Assembly: GCF_002216855.1 (NCBI RefSeq)
Contig: NZ_CP022356.1
Location: 1,097,950-1,161,949, forward strand
Origin: Paraphotobacterium marinum
GTDB lineage: Bacteria; Pseudomonadota; Gammaproteobacteria; Enterobacterales; Vibrionaceae
Reading direction: 5' to 3'
Length of the DNA stretch: 64,000 nt
Positions 1-9,911 of the stretch are shown piece by piece. How positions within the stretch are numbered: the stretch's first letter is position 1; each line of letters starts with the position of its first letter. A program made the position numbers and the translations under genes. The notes below the pieces were generated by a model. It was not told the origin of the DNA. It saw only the letters and a list, made by a program, of their open reading frames with translations, and searched no databases.

Positions 1-556
1 ATACAACATTTTAAATATTCAATTGAATCACAATAAAAGTTGGTTGTTTTGGTTACCCCAAAGAATATCCTTTAATAATTCAGGTACTATACAGTAGATC
101 GAATTTATTATAATGTTTTTTGATAAATGAAAAACGATGAAAATTTCGTCACATTATTAGTGCATTTAGCAATTTTAGAAACAATAAAATTATGAACCAT
201 ACCAAAAATAAGACTCTTTATTTTTTTATTACAAAAAAAGAACTAGTTATACATTAATCATTTTGTAGAAAAGCTATTCAGTTATACTTTTAGTCAAGAG
301 CATATTAACTGTGGCATTTTATTACTAAGATTGATTTTATAGTGTGAATATGTTTTTTTTTGATGCAGGTTTTAATAATATTATTTTTTTTATTTAAATG
401 TTCTTTTTGATTTACATTACCCTTGTTGAAATTGTATATTTTATGTGTGGGACTGATTATTATTTTTTTAAGTAAAAAATTTATGTTAATAATGAAATAA
501 GAATTTTTAAATTCTTATTTAAAGTTTTAATTTTTAATAAAGATGAAAGGATTATT
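1..556. other. Gene-free AT-rich stretch
   Basis: No convincing coding region is seen on either strand. The sequence is very AT-rich with many stops in all frames. Its right end supplies the promoter and ribosome-binding region (GAAAGGA about 7 bases before the ATG) for the lipoprotein gene that follows. Confidence 0.6.
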
Positions 557-1024
557 ATGAAAAAAGTAGGTATAGCTGTTTTAGTATGTTTGTCATTAGG
601 AGTTACAGCTTGTGCACAAAACCCATATGGTGATGCTTATACGACATCAAGTGCTAGAAAAGTTCAAAATGTACAGTATGGTACAGTTGTTAATTTAGAG
701 CCTGTTACAATTGATGATAAAACGGGAAATGTTATCGGTACTGTAAGTGGAGCTGTGTTAGGTGGTATTGCAGGTAGTGCGATAGGTGGCGGCACAGGAA
801 ACCTTCTTGCAACTGCAGGTGGAGCTATTCTAGGGGGCGCTGCTGGTAATGCTGTTGGTGGTGCTATTGGTAAGAGTAATGGTGTTAATATCACAATAAG
901 ATTAGATAACGGTAGAACAATTTCTGTAGTTCAAGCTGTTAATAAGAGAGTTTTATTTAAGAAAGGCGATAGAGTTCAAGTTAACAGACAAGGACAAACT
1001 GCGAGAGTTTCTTTAGCTAATTAA
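557..1024 (+). CDS. SlyB/Pcp-like outer-membrane lipoprotein with glycine zipper
   Basis: A 155-residue lipoprotein. The N-terminus (MKKVGIAVLVCLSLGVTAC) is a type II signal peptide with the lipidated Cys at residue 19. Residues about 57-105 are a Gly/Ala-rich double glycine-zipper segment (GAVLGGIAGSAIGGG and a second copy GAILGGAAGNAVGGAIG), typical of the SlyB/Pcp family. The C-terminal 45 residues form a small beta-rich domain (ITIRLDNGRTISVVQ). Family members sit in the outer membrane and help envelope integrity; that role is taken from the family. GAAAGGA precedes the start. It converges with a possible small membrane protein gene on the other strand, whose stop overlaps this stop. Confidence 0.88.
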   Translation: MKKVGIAVLVCLSLGVTACAQNPYGDAYTTSSARKVQNVQYGTVVNLEPVTIDDKTGNVIGTVSGAVLGGIAGSAIGGGTGNLLATAGGAILGGAAGNAVGGAIGKSNGVNITIRLDNGRTISVVQAVNKRVLFKKGDRVQVNRQGQTARVSLAN

Positions 1025-1220
1025 AAATATAGTAAATAATTAGAAAGTAAAAATAAAATAAAAAATACAGTGGCGAATGTAAGGTATTCAATTCTTTTCT
1101 CCCATTGTATTTTTTTATGATAATGTGGAACGTGAATAAAGATCATAATCACTGAAGTGACGCAAATTAGAAAAAAAAGATTTCCAAAAATAAAGATAAT
1201 GGATGTAAAAAATCATTCAT
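1021..1220 (-). CDS. Possible 66-residue membrane protein, frame broken by one missing base
   Basis: On the minus strand an ATG at 1220 opens MNDF and would then break in a six-T run (plus-strand A run 1207-1212). Adding one T gives an uninterrupted 66-residue protein ending exactly at the stop shared with the neighbouring lipoprotein gene. It has a hydrophobic segment (about residues 5-30), a charged loop (HYHKKIQWEKRIE) and a second hydrophobic segment (about 47-65). A two-helix inner-membrane protein is plausible. No family is recognised. The case rests on the clean topology and on six other genes in the window carrying the same kind of one-base defect. It could be chance. Confidence 0.4.
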
Positions 1221-1326
1221 CTCAAAAACCAAACAAAACGACATATAATAAATTTAAATAAGAAATTTAAAAAAGCATGAATAAGATTAATTTTTTGAGA
1301 AGTATATATCTAATAGCTTTCAACTT

Positions 1327-2208
1327 TTAATTAGGTAAGGAATATTTACTTACGAAATCAATAAATATTTTTAGTTTTTCTGGCTGGTACTCTCTGTGGT
1401 TATATATGAGGTATTTATCCCTGATATTGGATGACCAATCTGGGAGAATATGAATTAACTCTCCATTTTTTATATAATTTCTGACAAGGATGTCTGGTAT
1501 TAATGTTATACCCAGCCCAGATAAACAGGCTTTTTTGACGAGATCGATTTCATTGACCTCAAAACGAGCTTTGTCACTTATTGTCACAACCTCATTAAGT
1601 GAATTTTTAAGACTCCACCTGAGCAAAGGTTTGCCTTTTAAAAGGGCATGTTGATGGAGATCATTTGCATGTTTTGGCATAGGGTTATGTTTTAAATATT
1701 CGGGTGAAGCAACAAGAATATCTGCCAAAGTTCCCAGCTTTCTTGCAATTAAGGTTGAGTCACGAAGGCGTCCAGCTCTAAATATCACATCCCAATCCGT
1801 AGGATCCAATGTTTCTGGCTCGTTACTTGTTTCCAGTAAGACATCAATTTGAGGATATTGCTGCATGAAATCATTTAAAAGTGGTTGTAGACCATATTTA
1901 ATAAAATTTGCAGGAGAAGCAATTTTCAATTGACCAGCTGCACCCATACATTCTTCTGTAATACTTTCAGCACTATTAACTATTTTTTGTAATAAAGGGC
2001 CGCATTCGTTGTAAAACTTTTCACCAGCTTCAGTTAAAGATAATTTTCTAGCATGTCTGTTGAGTAATCGAATGTTTAAAGAATCTTCTAATGCTTGTAT
2101 TCGTCTTGTCATTGTCGCTACAGGCACAGTTGATTTTCTTGATGCTGCAGTATAACTTCCATTTTCTACAACTAACCTAAAAAGGTTTAAGTCATCTAGT
2201 AACTTCAT
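1327..2208 (-). CDS. LysR-family transcriptional regulator
   Basis: A 293-residue LysR-type regulator of normal length. Residues about 1-60 are the winged helix-turn-helix (DLNLFRLVVENGSYTAASRK and the recognition helix VPVATMTRRIQALE). Residues about 90-290 are the periplasmic-binding-protein-like effector domain. It resembles the broad group of LysR proteins typed by E. coli YafC/DmlR. Its target is not evident: neighbours are an outer-membrane barrel gene upstream on the same strand, separated by a terminator, and a lipoprotein gene downstream. The effector is unknown. Confidence 0.9.
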   Translation of the reverse strand: MKLLDDLNLFRLVVENGSYTAASRKSTVPVATMTRRIQALEDSLNIRLLNRHARKLSLTEAGEKFYNECGPLLQKIVNSAESITEECMGAAGQLKIASPANFIKYGLQPLLNDFMQQYPQIDVLLETSNEPETLDPTDWDVIFRAGRLRDSTLIARKLGTLADILVASPEYLKHNPMPKHANDLHQHALLKGKPLLRWSLKNSLNEVVTISDKARFEVNEIDLVKKACLSGLGITLIPDILVRNYIKNGELIHILPDWSSNIRDKYLIYNHREYQPEKLKIFIDFVSKYSLPN

Positions 2209-2292
2209 ATATTTTACCTTCCCAGTTTCTTCAAAATTCCATGTTAAATGAAATGGTTATATTTAAGGTAGTATTATAACGTGATTTAACTC

Positions 2293-2321
2293 AAAAAAAA
2301 AGCACTTGAAGTGCTTTTTTT
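2293..2321 (-). terminator. Rho-independent terminator after the beta-barrel gene
   Basis: AGCACT-TGA-AGTGCT hairpin flanked by an A run and a T run. It lies 16-44 bases past the stop of the barrel gene on the minus strand, and is nearly symmetric, so it could act in both directions. Confidence 0.85.
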
Positions 2322-2336
2322 CAGAAGTGCTCTTTA

Positions 2337-2867
2337 TTAGAATGTATATGTTGCGCCAACTGTGAATAGATCCATACTATTCGTGTTGCTATTTGGACCG
2401 AAGCCACCATCACCAAATGTATGTGTCCAAGCAGCATTTAAAGCTATATTTTGATTTAAAGCATACTGACCACCAGCAGAGATAATTGGTTGCCAATTAG
2501 TTTTTCTTGGACCTGGATCATAGTCGTTTGTGACATAAGACATACCAGCTTTACCGATTAAGCTCCATTGTTGATCTAAATTGAACTTAGCTACACCTAA
2601 TAGATTTATTTGATCAATGCTATTGTCAGTACCGCGTTTTGAAGCATCGGCTAACAGATCTGTATAACCAATTTCAGGACCAAAAGCTGCTCTATCAGAA
2701 GTTTGGAATAGATAACCACCTTTAATACCGAATGTTAATGGTGTGTTATGAGCACCACTTACACTTGCAAGACCTAGATCAGCTCCAACATATGGACCAG
2801 TTTTCGCAAATGCACTTGTTGAAACACAAACTGCGCCAATTACGAGTGGTAATAGTAGTTTTTTCAT
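2337..2867 (-). CDS. Outer-membrane beta-barrel protein (opacity/OmpW-like fold)
   Basis: A 176-residue secreted barrel. The signal peptide MKKLLLPLVIGAVCVSTSAFA ends in a good AFA cleavage site. The mature part alternates amphipathic strands (GPYVGADLGLASVSG, QWSLIGKAGMSY, IALNAAWTHTF) and ends in TVGATYTF, with the terminal Phe needed for Bam-dependent assembly. It resembles small 8-stranded porin-like or adhesin barrels. Two further barrels of the same style are encoded at 9912-10559 and 10887-11450, so this is one of three paralogues. Function is unknown beyond the outer-membrane location. Confidence 0.85.
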   Translation of the reverse strand: MKKLLLPLVIGAVCVSTSAFAKTGPYVGADLGLASVSGAHNTPLTFGIKGGYLFQTSDRAAFGPEIGYTDLLADASKRGTDNSIDQINLLGVAKFNLDQQWSLIGKAGMSYVTNDYDPGPRKTNWQPIISAGGQYALNQNIALNAAWTHTFGDGGFGPNSNTNSMDLFTVGATYTF

Positions 2868-3050
2868 TATTTTTCCTTAAGTTTATTTTGTTAGCAAATT
2901 ATAAAACATCTATTGTTCATAATGTCAGCTAATTGTAAAAAAATATTTATAATTTCCTTAATTGAATACTGTATTAAATTCTAATTATGAAGTCAATATA
3001 TCTTAAGTTTAATATTAAGTTATTCAGCAAATATTAATGTAAAATTATAT

Positions 3051-3998
3051 TTATAAATACGGATCTGGTTCACCCTCTGGCCTAGTTTTCAAAAATCTTA
3101 AAATCCACATATATTGTTCGGGATGCTCTTTTATGTATTCCTCTATACATACATTCATTTTTCTTGCATCACTGATATCAGAGGAAGGGAAATTATCAAA
3201 GATAGGAGAGAAATTGATTTCAAAAACATTTTCAGATGTATTATACCCAACCAATAAAGGTAAGACGATCGAATCTGTAATGCGTGCTAAACGACCAAGA
3301 CCTGTTAATGTGGCTTTGGTTGTATCAAAAAAATCAACAAATACACTTGATTCTGGGCCTAAATCTTCATCAGGTAGGTAGTACCCTATATACTTGTCTT
3401 TTTTTATTGATTTAATAAAGGGTTTTATTCCACCACTTCTGAGATAAACTCTTCCGCCAAATTGAACTCTTTGTTTATGCATTAAGTATTCAAATACGGG
3501 ATTTCTTTGTTTTTTAGCCATCGCTGATACAGGAAAACCTAAAGAAGCTAAATAAATGGCGGGAATGTCAATTGCCCAAGTATGTGGAACAAGCAAAATG
3601 ATATTCTTCTTCGAAGAAAGAGCCAAATCTAGATATTTTTGGTTATGAACTTTTACATGTCGATGGAGCCAATTTTTTCCTTTAAAAGAAACGGAAGAAA
3701 TAGTAAGAAAAAAGCATACTGCTGTAACATATTGTTCAAACAAGATAGATTCAATTTCTTCAGAGCTTTTTTGTGTAAAACACAATTTTAAGTTTGCTCT
3801 GGCTCTCTTATTTACCTTGTTTTTTAATTTTACCAGTCTTTTTGAAATAAATTTTGCAAACTTTAACTGTATTGAGTGAGGTAACCAAGAAATTATATTA
3901 CAAAGCACTAAACTGAACCAAGTTAACCAGTGTTTAGGATACAAGAATTTAAAACTAAATTTAGGGTTATACGCATTTGGATCAAAGTGACTATTCAT
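3051..3998 (-). CDS. Lysophospholipid/lipid A late acyltransferase (LpxL/HtrB family)
   Basis: A 315-residue enzyme of the size of LpxL/LpxM. It has an N-terminal membrane anchor (about residues 22-42) and the catalytic HX4D motif at H139-D144 (PHTWAID). A second conserved block follows (GYYLPDEDLGPESSVFVDFF, about residues 205-225), then a C-terminal PEQYMWILRFLKTRPEG segment typical of the family (WxxRRFKtRP). The enzyme transfers a fatty acyl chain from acyl-ACP to a lipid A precursor at the inner membrane. Which acyl position it serves cannot be told. It is divergent from ubiC across a 150-base intergenic region. Confidence 0.88.
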   Translation of the reverse strand: MNSHFDPNAYNPKFSFKFLYPKHWLTWFSLVLCNIISWLPHSIQLKFAKFISKRLVKLKNKVNKRARANLKLCFTQKSSEEIESILFEQYVTAVCFFLTISSVSFKGKNWLHRHVKVHNQKYLDLALSSKKNIILLVPHTWAIDIPAIYLASLGFPVSAMAKKQRNPVFEYLMHKQRVQFGGRVYLRSGGIKPFIKSIKKDKYIGYYLPDEDLGPESSVFVDFFDTTKATLTGLGRLARITDSIVLPLLVGYNTSENVFEINFSPIFDNFPSSDISDARKMNVCIEEYIKEHPEQYMWILRFLKTRPEGEPDPYL

Positions 3999-4149
3999 GA
4001 GAATTCTTATTGTTATATTTGTATTGATTATAAATGAGAAACTTTCTCTTGACTATCCGCAAAATTGTAAATTTGTTTTTAAAAGATGTTAGATTGACAT
4101 CTTAGCTGTTCGGGTTTAGTATTTCAGCCAAATATTAATTTGTTTTTAG

Positions 4150-4647
4150 ATGATGAAATACTTAGAGTTACTAGATAATGGTCATTGGACACCGATAGAA
4201 TTAAATAATGTAAGCTTGTCATTGAAAACTAAAAATATATTGATAGCAAACTCCTCCTTGTCACATATTCTAAAAATGTACTGTAATGTTTTTAGCGTAC
4301 AATTATTAAATTTACCTGAATCGAACATTTTTGGTATTGAAAAAGAATCAATGCTTAAACGTTCTGTTGTTTTAAAAGGTGATGGTGTTGATTGGGTTGT
4401 AGCTCAATCTTTTTTTAGAAAAGATGTTAAAGATCTTCAATACCTTCAGTTAACAAAAAGTAAAGAACCCATCGGTTTTAATATTTTTAAATCTCAAAAA
4501 ACAAAACGCCAAGATTTGAGGATTTATTCTTTTAAATATCAAGAACAACATTTATTAGCTCGTAAATCAACAATAATCTTCCATGAAAATCCTATATATC
4601 TCCAAGAAATTTTTTTGAAAGAATGCCCTATATATAATTTAAGTTAA
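4150..4647 (+). CDS. ubiC: Chorismate--pyruvate lyase
   Basis: A 165-residue protein matching UbiC in length and pattern. Seen are the SLSHILKMYC segment, KRSVVLKGDGVDWVVAQSFF (family: R.V.L...W..ARS..P), EPIGFNIFK and the C-terminal ARKSTIIFHENPIYLQEIFL. UbiC removes pyruvate from chorismate to give 4-hydroxybenzoate, the first step of ubiquinone synthesis, in the cytoplasm. No ubiA follows, so the pathway is split in this genome. Two adjacent ATG codons open the frame and either could be used. Confidence 0.85.
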   Translation: MMKYLELLDNGHWTPIELNNVSLSLKTKNILIANSSLSHILKMYCNVFSVQLLNLPESNIFGIEKESMLKRSVVLKGDGVDWVVAQSFFRKDVKDLQYLQLTKSKEPIGFNIFKSQKTKRQDLRIYSFKYQEQHLLARKSTIIFHENPIYLQEIFLKECPIYNLS

Positions 4648-4844
4648 ATAATTTGATATAGATCCTTGAAAATATTTGAATTTTTGATCTTTTAGTCTTG
4701 AATTTTTATTAATTTGATGAAAATATACACATATTGTTAATTTAATAAGCCGTAAATTTTTAAACAATTTACAACCCGATTAACAACAATAAAATCAGTA
4801 GTCTTAATTTATTTCAAGGATGTTTTAATTTTAAGAGGTGTTTT

Positions 4845-5579
4845 ATGTTAAATGGTAAAGTATGTATTGTAACAGGCGGTGCTCAGGGTATTGGGAAATG
4901 TATTGCTGAAACTTTTTTAAAAAATCATGCTAAAGCAGTATATGTTTGCGATATGAATATCAGTGAATTATCTGATATGAAAGCAAAATATTCGAATCTA
5001 TATCCTGTAGAGCTTAATGTAACCGATAGAAATGGAGTAGCTCAGTTTGTTCATGGCGTGATGCAAGAGCAAGGACATATTGATGTTTTGATAAATAATG
5101 CAGGTATTACAAGAGATAATCTTTTGGATAAGATGTCTGAACAAGAATGGGATTTAGTTTTAGACGTTAATCTTAAAGGTATTTTTAATATGACACAACT
5201 TGTTGCGCCAATTATGGTTGAACAAAACGCAGGCTCGATTGTTTCTATGTCTTCAATTGTGGGTACAGATGGTAACATAGGTCAAACGAATTATGCTGCT
5301 TCTAAGGGTGGGTTAATTGCAATGAGTAAAAGTTGGGCGAAGGAGTTTGCTAGAAAAGGAGCGCAGGTCAGGGTTAATTGTATTGCACCAGGATTTGTAG
5401 AAACACCAATGACAGTTAATTTGCCAGAAAAAGTAATAAGCTACATGAAAGGGAAAACCCCTTTGGGTAGAATGGGGAAACCTGAAGATATCGCAAATGG
5501 CGTCCTATTTTTGTCATCTGAACAATCAGCATTCATAACGGGACAAGTTTTAAAAATTGATGGTGGTTTAGTTATTTAA
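4845..5579 (+). CDS. SDR-family oxidoreductase, FabG-like 3-oxoacyl-ACP reductase
   Basis: A 244-residue classical short-chain dehydrogenase. The nucleotide-binding motif is TGGAQGIGK (residues 10-18), NNAG is at 84-87, and the catalytic triad is S137, Y150 and K154 (NYAASKGG). The C-terminus ([34 protein letters not shown]) is the usual FabG ending. It reduces a 3-oxo group with NAD(P)H. It stands alone, away from other fatty-acid genes, so it may be a PhaB-like or secondary FabG rather than the essential copy. An AAGAGG ribosome-binding site precedes the ATG. Confidence 0.9.
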   Translation: MLNGKVCIVTGGAQGIGKCIAETFLKNHAKAVYVCDMNISELSDMKAKYSNLYPVELNVTDRNGVAQFVHGVMQEQGHIDVLINNAGITRDNLLDKMSEQEWDLVLDVNLKGIFNMTQLVAPIMVEQNAGSIVSMSSIVGTDGNIGQTNYAASKGGLIAMSKSWAKEFARKGAQVRVNCIAPGFVETPMTVNLPEKVISYMKGKTPLGRMGKPEDIANGVLFLSSEQSAFITGQVLKIDGGLVI

Positions 5580-5662
5580 AGCAAATATTTACTGAAAAAA
5601 TGCATTTTTTTTACATAAATATTAAACTAGATAATAAATAACATTTGATTAATGTGTGAGTG

Positions 5663-7281
5663 ATGCAACTTTTAAAACAATTTGAAGTATTATTCCTAAA
5701 TTATAAAGGGTTACATACTCGCACTAATGTCCATGAAATTTCTAATTTATTAAATTGCTCTTTGAGAAATGCTAGAAATGTTCTTAAAAATTAGATAATG
5801 CTGGCTGGATCAAATGGAGTCCCGCGATTGGAAGAACGCATGTTTCTGAATTAGAGTTTTTAGAAACACTTATTTCACTTCAACGCAAACAAGTACTGGA
5901 TCTTCTGATTAGAAATGACTATCGTCAAATTGATAAGAGTTTTATTCTAAAAAATAAATTTAACTTTGATGAGGTTTGGTTAGAACAATATCTAGGTCAA
6001 GTTTCAATTTATCGTCTACCAATTAAATTTTCGCAGTTTCATATAACTCAATTTAAAACTAAAAGTTTATCAGATCAAAATCTCCTTGATAAATTTGTAT
6101 TTAATAATTTAGTTTCTTTAGATCTAAAAAGCGGTAATATTAAGCCTCATTTATGTGATAAGTTTGAGCTTTTATCAGATCAAGTTACTTGGCGATTTTA
6201 TTTAAGGAAAAATATTTTCTGTCATGATGGACGCATTCTTAATACCTTGAGTGTTTTGAAAGCATTACAACACAATCTTCATAATAATATGATTTATAAA
6301 CATATTGTTGATATGAATGCCAAAAAAAACTGGATTGATTTTACTTTAAAGCACAAAGATTTAATGTTCCCTTTTCTAATGACACGTCCTGAAGCAACTA
6401 TTAGAATGATAGGATTAGATGGCGAGCTAATTGGAACAGGCCCCTATGTTTATAAAGAAAGTACGAATCAAGTCATTTCTTTTCAATTATTTGAACATTT
6501 TTATAATTTATCTCCGTCTTATGATGAAATAGAATTAATTAATTTAGATAATAAGTTTTTTAATATGTTAGAAACACTTAATCATGATAGGGTTGGATTT
6601 ATTCGGAAGAACTATTCTCAGTTAAATGGAAGTGGGATAATTTATATGTTTATTAATCAAAACAATCCAAATATACAATGTTTGCATGAGTTGTTAAGCC
6701 CAGAATGCTTAATTCAAACAAATCCAAACTTAATTTCGAAATACAAGCTTCAAAACTCCTTTTTCTTTGATAAAAACGATGATTTACATTCAGATATGAT
6801 TGAAGTAAATGAACCTACTCTAATAAATAACAAACAAGTTATTAAAATTGGATTTTTTAAAGATCGTCTTGTTGATCATGACATTGCTGAAACTTGTCAA
6901 AAATACTTACGTTCAATGGGTTTTCATGTATCTTTAGTTAAATTAGATTATATCAAATTTTTAAATCAAAATTCTGCAGATGCCTTTGATGTTTTAATTA
7001 CAAGCAGCTATTACTGTAAATTAATCGATTTAATGTATGAAATTAACCTAATATTAAGAGCACTGGATGCATCTAATAATATGGAAAATACCAAATTATT
7101 AAATGATTTTTTGCAGAATAATTCACGAGCAGAAGTAACTGCCAAACAATTAAATGATTGTTTTTATCAATTAATGGAACAAAAAATTTGTAAGCCTCTA
7201 TTTCATCAGAAGAAGTTAAATTACATTTTAATTCCTGAAATAAACTTAACTTTAAGGGAAATAGATCCAACTTTTGTCTAA
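5663..7281 (+). CDS. SgrR-family transcriptional regulator, frame broken by one missing base
   Basis: The ATG at 5663 opens a winged-helix start (MQLLKQFEVLFLNYKG, then HEISNLLNCSLRNARNVLKN) that stops at 5792. The next frame continues at once with LDNAGWIKWSPAIGRTH and runs to 7281. One extra A in the five-A run 5786-5790 joins them into a 539-residue protein, the usual length of SgrR. The C-terminal part is an SBP_bac_5-like solute-binding domain (TWRFYLRKNIFCHDGRILN). SgrR of E. coli senses sugar-phosphate stress; here the sensed compound is unknown. A downstream ATG at 6247 could express only the ligand-binding part. Sequencing error is the likeliest cause of the break. Confidence 0.82.
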
Positions 7282-7370
7282 AAATTCTAACATTAACAAC
7301 TAAAATCAATATATTTCTTATTTTAATTTCTTTATAATTAAAAAACATTAAAATTCTTGCACATCCCTTT

Positions 7371-8801
7371 ATGAAATCAATTCTAACAATATGTTTTAGT
7401 TTACTCTTTTTACCATTTTATTCTTATGCTAGTACTCAGAACCTAAGTTATAACTTTACAAACAGTTGGGTAGGTTACATTTGTGTTGGTATTTTTGTTA
7501 TCGCTTATATTTTTGTGATGTTTGAAGAAAAACTTCAATTAAAAAAATCGAAACCAGTATTGTTAGCTGCGGGGTTAATTTGGCTCATTATTGGATTTTA
7601 TTTTTCATCGAAAGGATTAAGTGAAGTTGCACGTGATGTTTTAAAGCATAATTTAGAAGAATATGCAGAGCTATTACTTTTTCTGTTGGTGGCTATGACT
7701 TACATAAGTGCAATGGAAGAACGCAGGGTCTTTGATAAATTAAAAGCTTGGCTCATTGAGAAAGAATTTTCTTACACAAAACTTTTTTGGATCACTGGGA
7801 TCTTATCTTTTTGTATCTCACCCATTGCTGATAACCTAACAACTGCACTCTTAATGTGTGCAGTTGTTTTGAAAGTTGGAAAAGGTAACTTAAAGTTTAT
7901 TAATTTAGCTTGCATTAATATAGTATTAGCTGCTAATGCTGGTGGTGCATTTAGCCCATTTGGTGATATTACCACTCTAATGGTTTGGCAAGATAGACAT
8001 GCAACCTTTTTCCAATTCTTTTATTTGTTTATTCCTGCAGTTGTAAATTATATGATTCCTGCATTAATCATGTCCTTTTTCATATCCAAAGAAACTCCAT
8101 TAAAAACAATAGAAAATGTTGAGTTAAAAAGAGGTGCTAAACGCATTATTGCTTTATTTTTAGTAACTGTTTGTACATCAGTCTTTTTTCACGCAGCGCT
8201 TGATTTGCCGCCAGCAATCGGCATGATGATGGGCTTGGCATATCTTCAATTATTTGGATTTTTCTTACAGAAAACGTTACCAAAATCATTAGAAAAAAAG
8301 AAGAATTTAGCTAGATTAAATAATGATATGGATAAATTAGAAAGATTAGGATCAGTGGTTCCTTTTGATGTCTTTAAAAGGATTTCATTGGCTGAATGGG
8401 ATACTTTACTCTTTTTTTATGGAGTCGTATTAAGTGTTGGCGGTTTGAGCCTTCTTGGTTATTTAAGCGTCTTATCTAATGTTATGTATACTCATTGGAA
8501 TCCAATCTATGCAAATTCTTTAGTTGGGATTATTTCGGCCATAATTGATAATATCCCGGTTATGTTCGCAGTACTTTCAATGGAACCACATATGAGCTTG
8601 GGTAATTGGTTATTAATCACTTTAACAGCAGGTGTAGGGGGTAGTTTATTGTCCATTGGATCGGCAGCAGGTGTGGCCTTAATGGGAGCGGCTCATGGCA
8701 AATATACCTTCATGGGACATTTAAAGTGGACGCCCGTTATTTTCTTAGGATATGTTGCCAGCATTATTACCCATCTATTTATAAACGCCAATTTATTTTA
8801 A
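7371..8801 (+). CDS. nhaD: Sodium:proton antiporter NhaD
   Basis: A 476-residue polytopic membrane protein of the ion-transporter superfamily, NhaD type. It begins with a cleavable-looking signal (MKSILTICFSLLFLPFYSYA), then about a dozen membrane helices. Conserved NhaD segments visible are ISPIADNLTTALLMCAVV (about residues 149-167), ANAGGAFSPFGDITTLMVW (about 187-206) and IIDNIPVMFAVL (about 390-402). NhaD exports Na+ or Li+ in exchange for protons at the inner membrane. A terminator follows 21 bases after the stop. No partner gene is obvious. Confidence 0.93.
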   Translation: MKSILTICFSLLFLPFYSYASTQNLSYNFTNSWVGYICVGIFVIAYIFVMFEEKLQLKKSKPVLLAAGLIWLIIGFYFSSKGLSEVARDVLKHNLEEYAELLLFLLVAMTYISAMEERRVFDKLKAWLIEKEFSYTKLFWITGILSFCISPIADNLTTALLMCAVVLKVGKGNLKFINLACINIVLAANAGGAFSPFGDITTLMVWQDRHATFFQFFYLFIPAVVNYMIPALIMSFFISKETPLKTIENVELKRGAKRIIALFLVTVCTSVFFHAALDLPPAIGMMMGLAYLQLFGFFLQKTLPKSLEKKKNLARLNNDMDKLERLGSVVPFDVFKRISLAEWDTLLFFYGVVLSVGGLSLLGYLSVLSNVMYTHWNPIYANSLVGIISAIIDNIPVMFAVLSMEPHMSLGNWLLITLTAGVGGSLLSIGSAAGVALMGAAHGKYTFMGHLKWTPVIFLGYVASIITHLFINANLF

Positions 8802-8822
8802 AATGGATCAATTTTGGAGCAG

Positions 8823-8847
8823 TGCCTTATTTTAGGGCATTTTTTTA
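8823..8847 (+). terminator. Rho-independent terminator after nhaD
   Basis: TGCCT / AGGGCA stem (one T-G pair) around a TATTTTA loop, followed by seven T. Confidence 0.75.
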
Positions 8848-8938
8848 TTTATAATCAATTGATTTTATTGGTTTTTTTTTGGCATCAAGTTTGCATAATA
8901 ATTTATGAGCTTTATTCATTTTTCTGGAGGGTTCAATT

Positions 8939-9240
8939 ATGTTTGAAAGAAGCCAACAATATAAACTATTAAAAAATGCCAGAAGAAAAAACGTACACAT
9001 TAAGATTAATCCATTAGGTTATTTAACACTTGAATTAAAAAATGGTAACAAAAGATATTTAAAAGCAAAATTTGAAGATATTCATTTCACACATGGCAAG
9101 CAGTCGACCAAGGTAAGAGTCAAGCCTCAATCTGATAAAAAAGATTGGCTCATTCATTTAGAGCATCAAGATGCACAAGATTTAAAAATAAAATCAAAGA
9201 AGCTGAAGATGACTTTGAAAGTTTGATGGATCAGTTATAA
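8939..9240 (+). CDS. Conserved-looking hypothetical protein, 100 residues, frame broken near its end
   Basis: As read, the frame gives 95 residues (MFERSQQYKLLKNARRKNVH...) ending at 9226. It is a paralogue of the next gene: both share a strand-rich core (NPLGYLTLELKNGNKRYLKAKFEDIHFT against NPTGEITVLIQDQNRRLEASFEDVIFQ). The neighbour ends in ELKCLMDEAEEELETLMCDL. Here the same ending, DLKNKIKEAEDDFESLMDQL, is recovered when one A is added to the five-A run 9184-9188; the stop then falls at 9238-9240 and the length becomes 100. A GGAGG site precedes the ATG. No function is recognised; it is cytoplasmic, with no signal or membrane segment. Confidence 0.72.
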
Positions 9241-9296
9241 ACTTATAAGTCTAGGGAAATATTGTTTGTATTTGATAAGTAGTTTTCGAGGTTTAT

Positions 9297-9602
9297 ATGA
9301 TTATTAAATCACGTCGATATGTTATTCAGGGAAAAATAAAATTGCCTTCACAAGTTATGGTTAACCCAACAGGCGAGATTACCGTACTAATTCAAGATCA
9401 AAATAGAAGACTAGAAGCGAGTTTTGAAGATGTTATTTTTCAACGTAAAAAACATACCACTGCACTGAAATGTAAAAATTGCAATTCTACCTCGAAACGT
9501 TGTAAATGGGTCTTAGAGCTTAATCATGAAGATGCATACGAATTAAAATGTTTAATGGATGAAGCTGAAGAAGAGCTTGAAACGTTAATGTGTGACCTAT
9601 AA
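9297..9602 (+). CDS. Hypothetical protein with CxxC-x6-C insert, paralogue of the preceding gene
   Basis: A 101-residue protein, paralogous to the gene at 8939. The first 55 residues form a basic, strand-rich domain. An insert (CKNCNSTSKRC, about residues 59-69) has a CxxC plus a third Cys that could bind a metal and is absent from the sister protein. The C-terminus is an acidic helix (EDAYELKCLMDEAEEELETL). The ribosome-binding site is weak (CGAGG). Function is unknown. The duplication followed by gain or loss of the Cys insert suggests diverged roles. Confidence 0.7.
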   Translation: MIIKSRRYVIQGKIKLPSQVMVNPTGEITVLIQDQNRRLEASFEDVIFQRKKHTTALKCKNCNSTSKRCKWVLELNHEDAYELKCLMDEAEEELETLMCDL

Positions 9603-9674
9603 TTATAATGGATTTGTTTTTAAGTACTTATGGTCTAATCTTAAAAGATAATTTGTTTTATTAGAGAAATAAAT

Positions 9675-9815
9675 ATGAATATTTTTAATTTAGATGCAGA
9701 TTTCAGAATTGATGAGCTTTTACATGATCCAGAGCATAAACATATTTTTGGTGTTGAAATGAAAGATAGTGAACTAGTTGACTACAATCAAAATGAACTT
9801 GTGGATAGAAAATAG
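9675..9815 (+). CDS. Possible small protein, 46 residues
   Basis: A short frame starting MNIFNLDADFRIDELLHDPE and ending in NQNELVDRK. It follows the paralogous pair on the same strand with a 72-base gap. Composition is protein-like (acidic, few rare residues), but the ribosome-binding site is weak (GAGAAAT). No family is recognised. Confidence 0.4.
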   Translation: MNIFNLDADFRIDELLHDPEHKHIFGVEMKDSELVDYNQNELVDRK

Positions 9816-9874
9816 TTTATTAAATGAATGTAACTAAAGATAATATTTAAAATTAACTCTTGTCTTGTAAAATA

Positions 9875-9904
9875 AGCACCATGTTAATTGTTAGGCATGG
9901 TGCT
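9875..9904 (-). terminator. Hairpin terminator downstream of the beta-barrel gene
   Basis: Perfect 9-bp stem AGCACCATG / CATGGTGCT with a 12-base loop, 8 bases past the stop of the barrel gene on the minus strand, followed there by TATTTTAC. Confidence 0.7.
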
Positions 9905-9911
9905 ATAAAGT

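Noticed and set aside
2732..2932. 66-residue frame opposite the beta-barrel gene
   Set aside because: It runs antisense to a clear signal peptide and has no ribosome-binding site.
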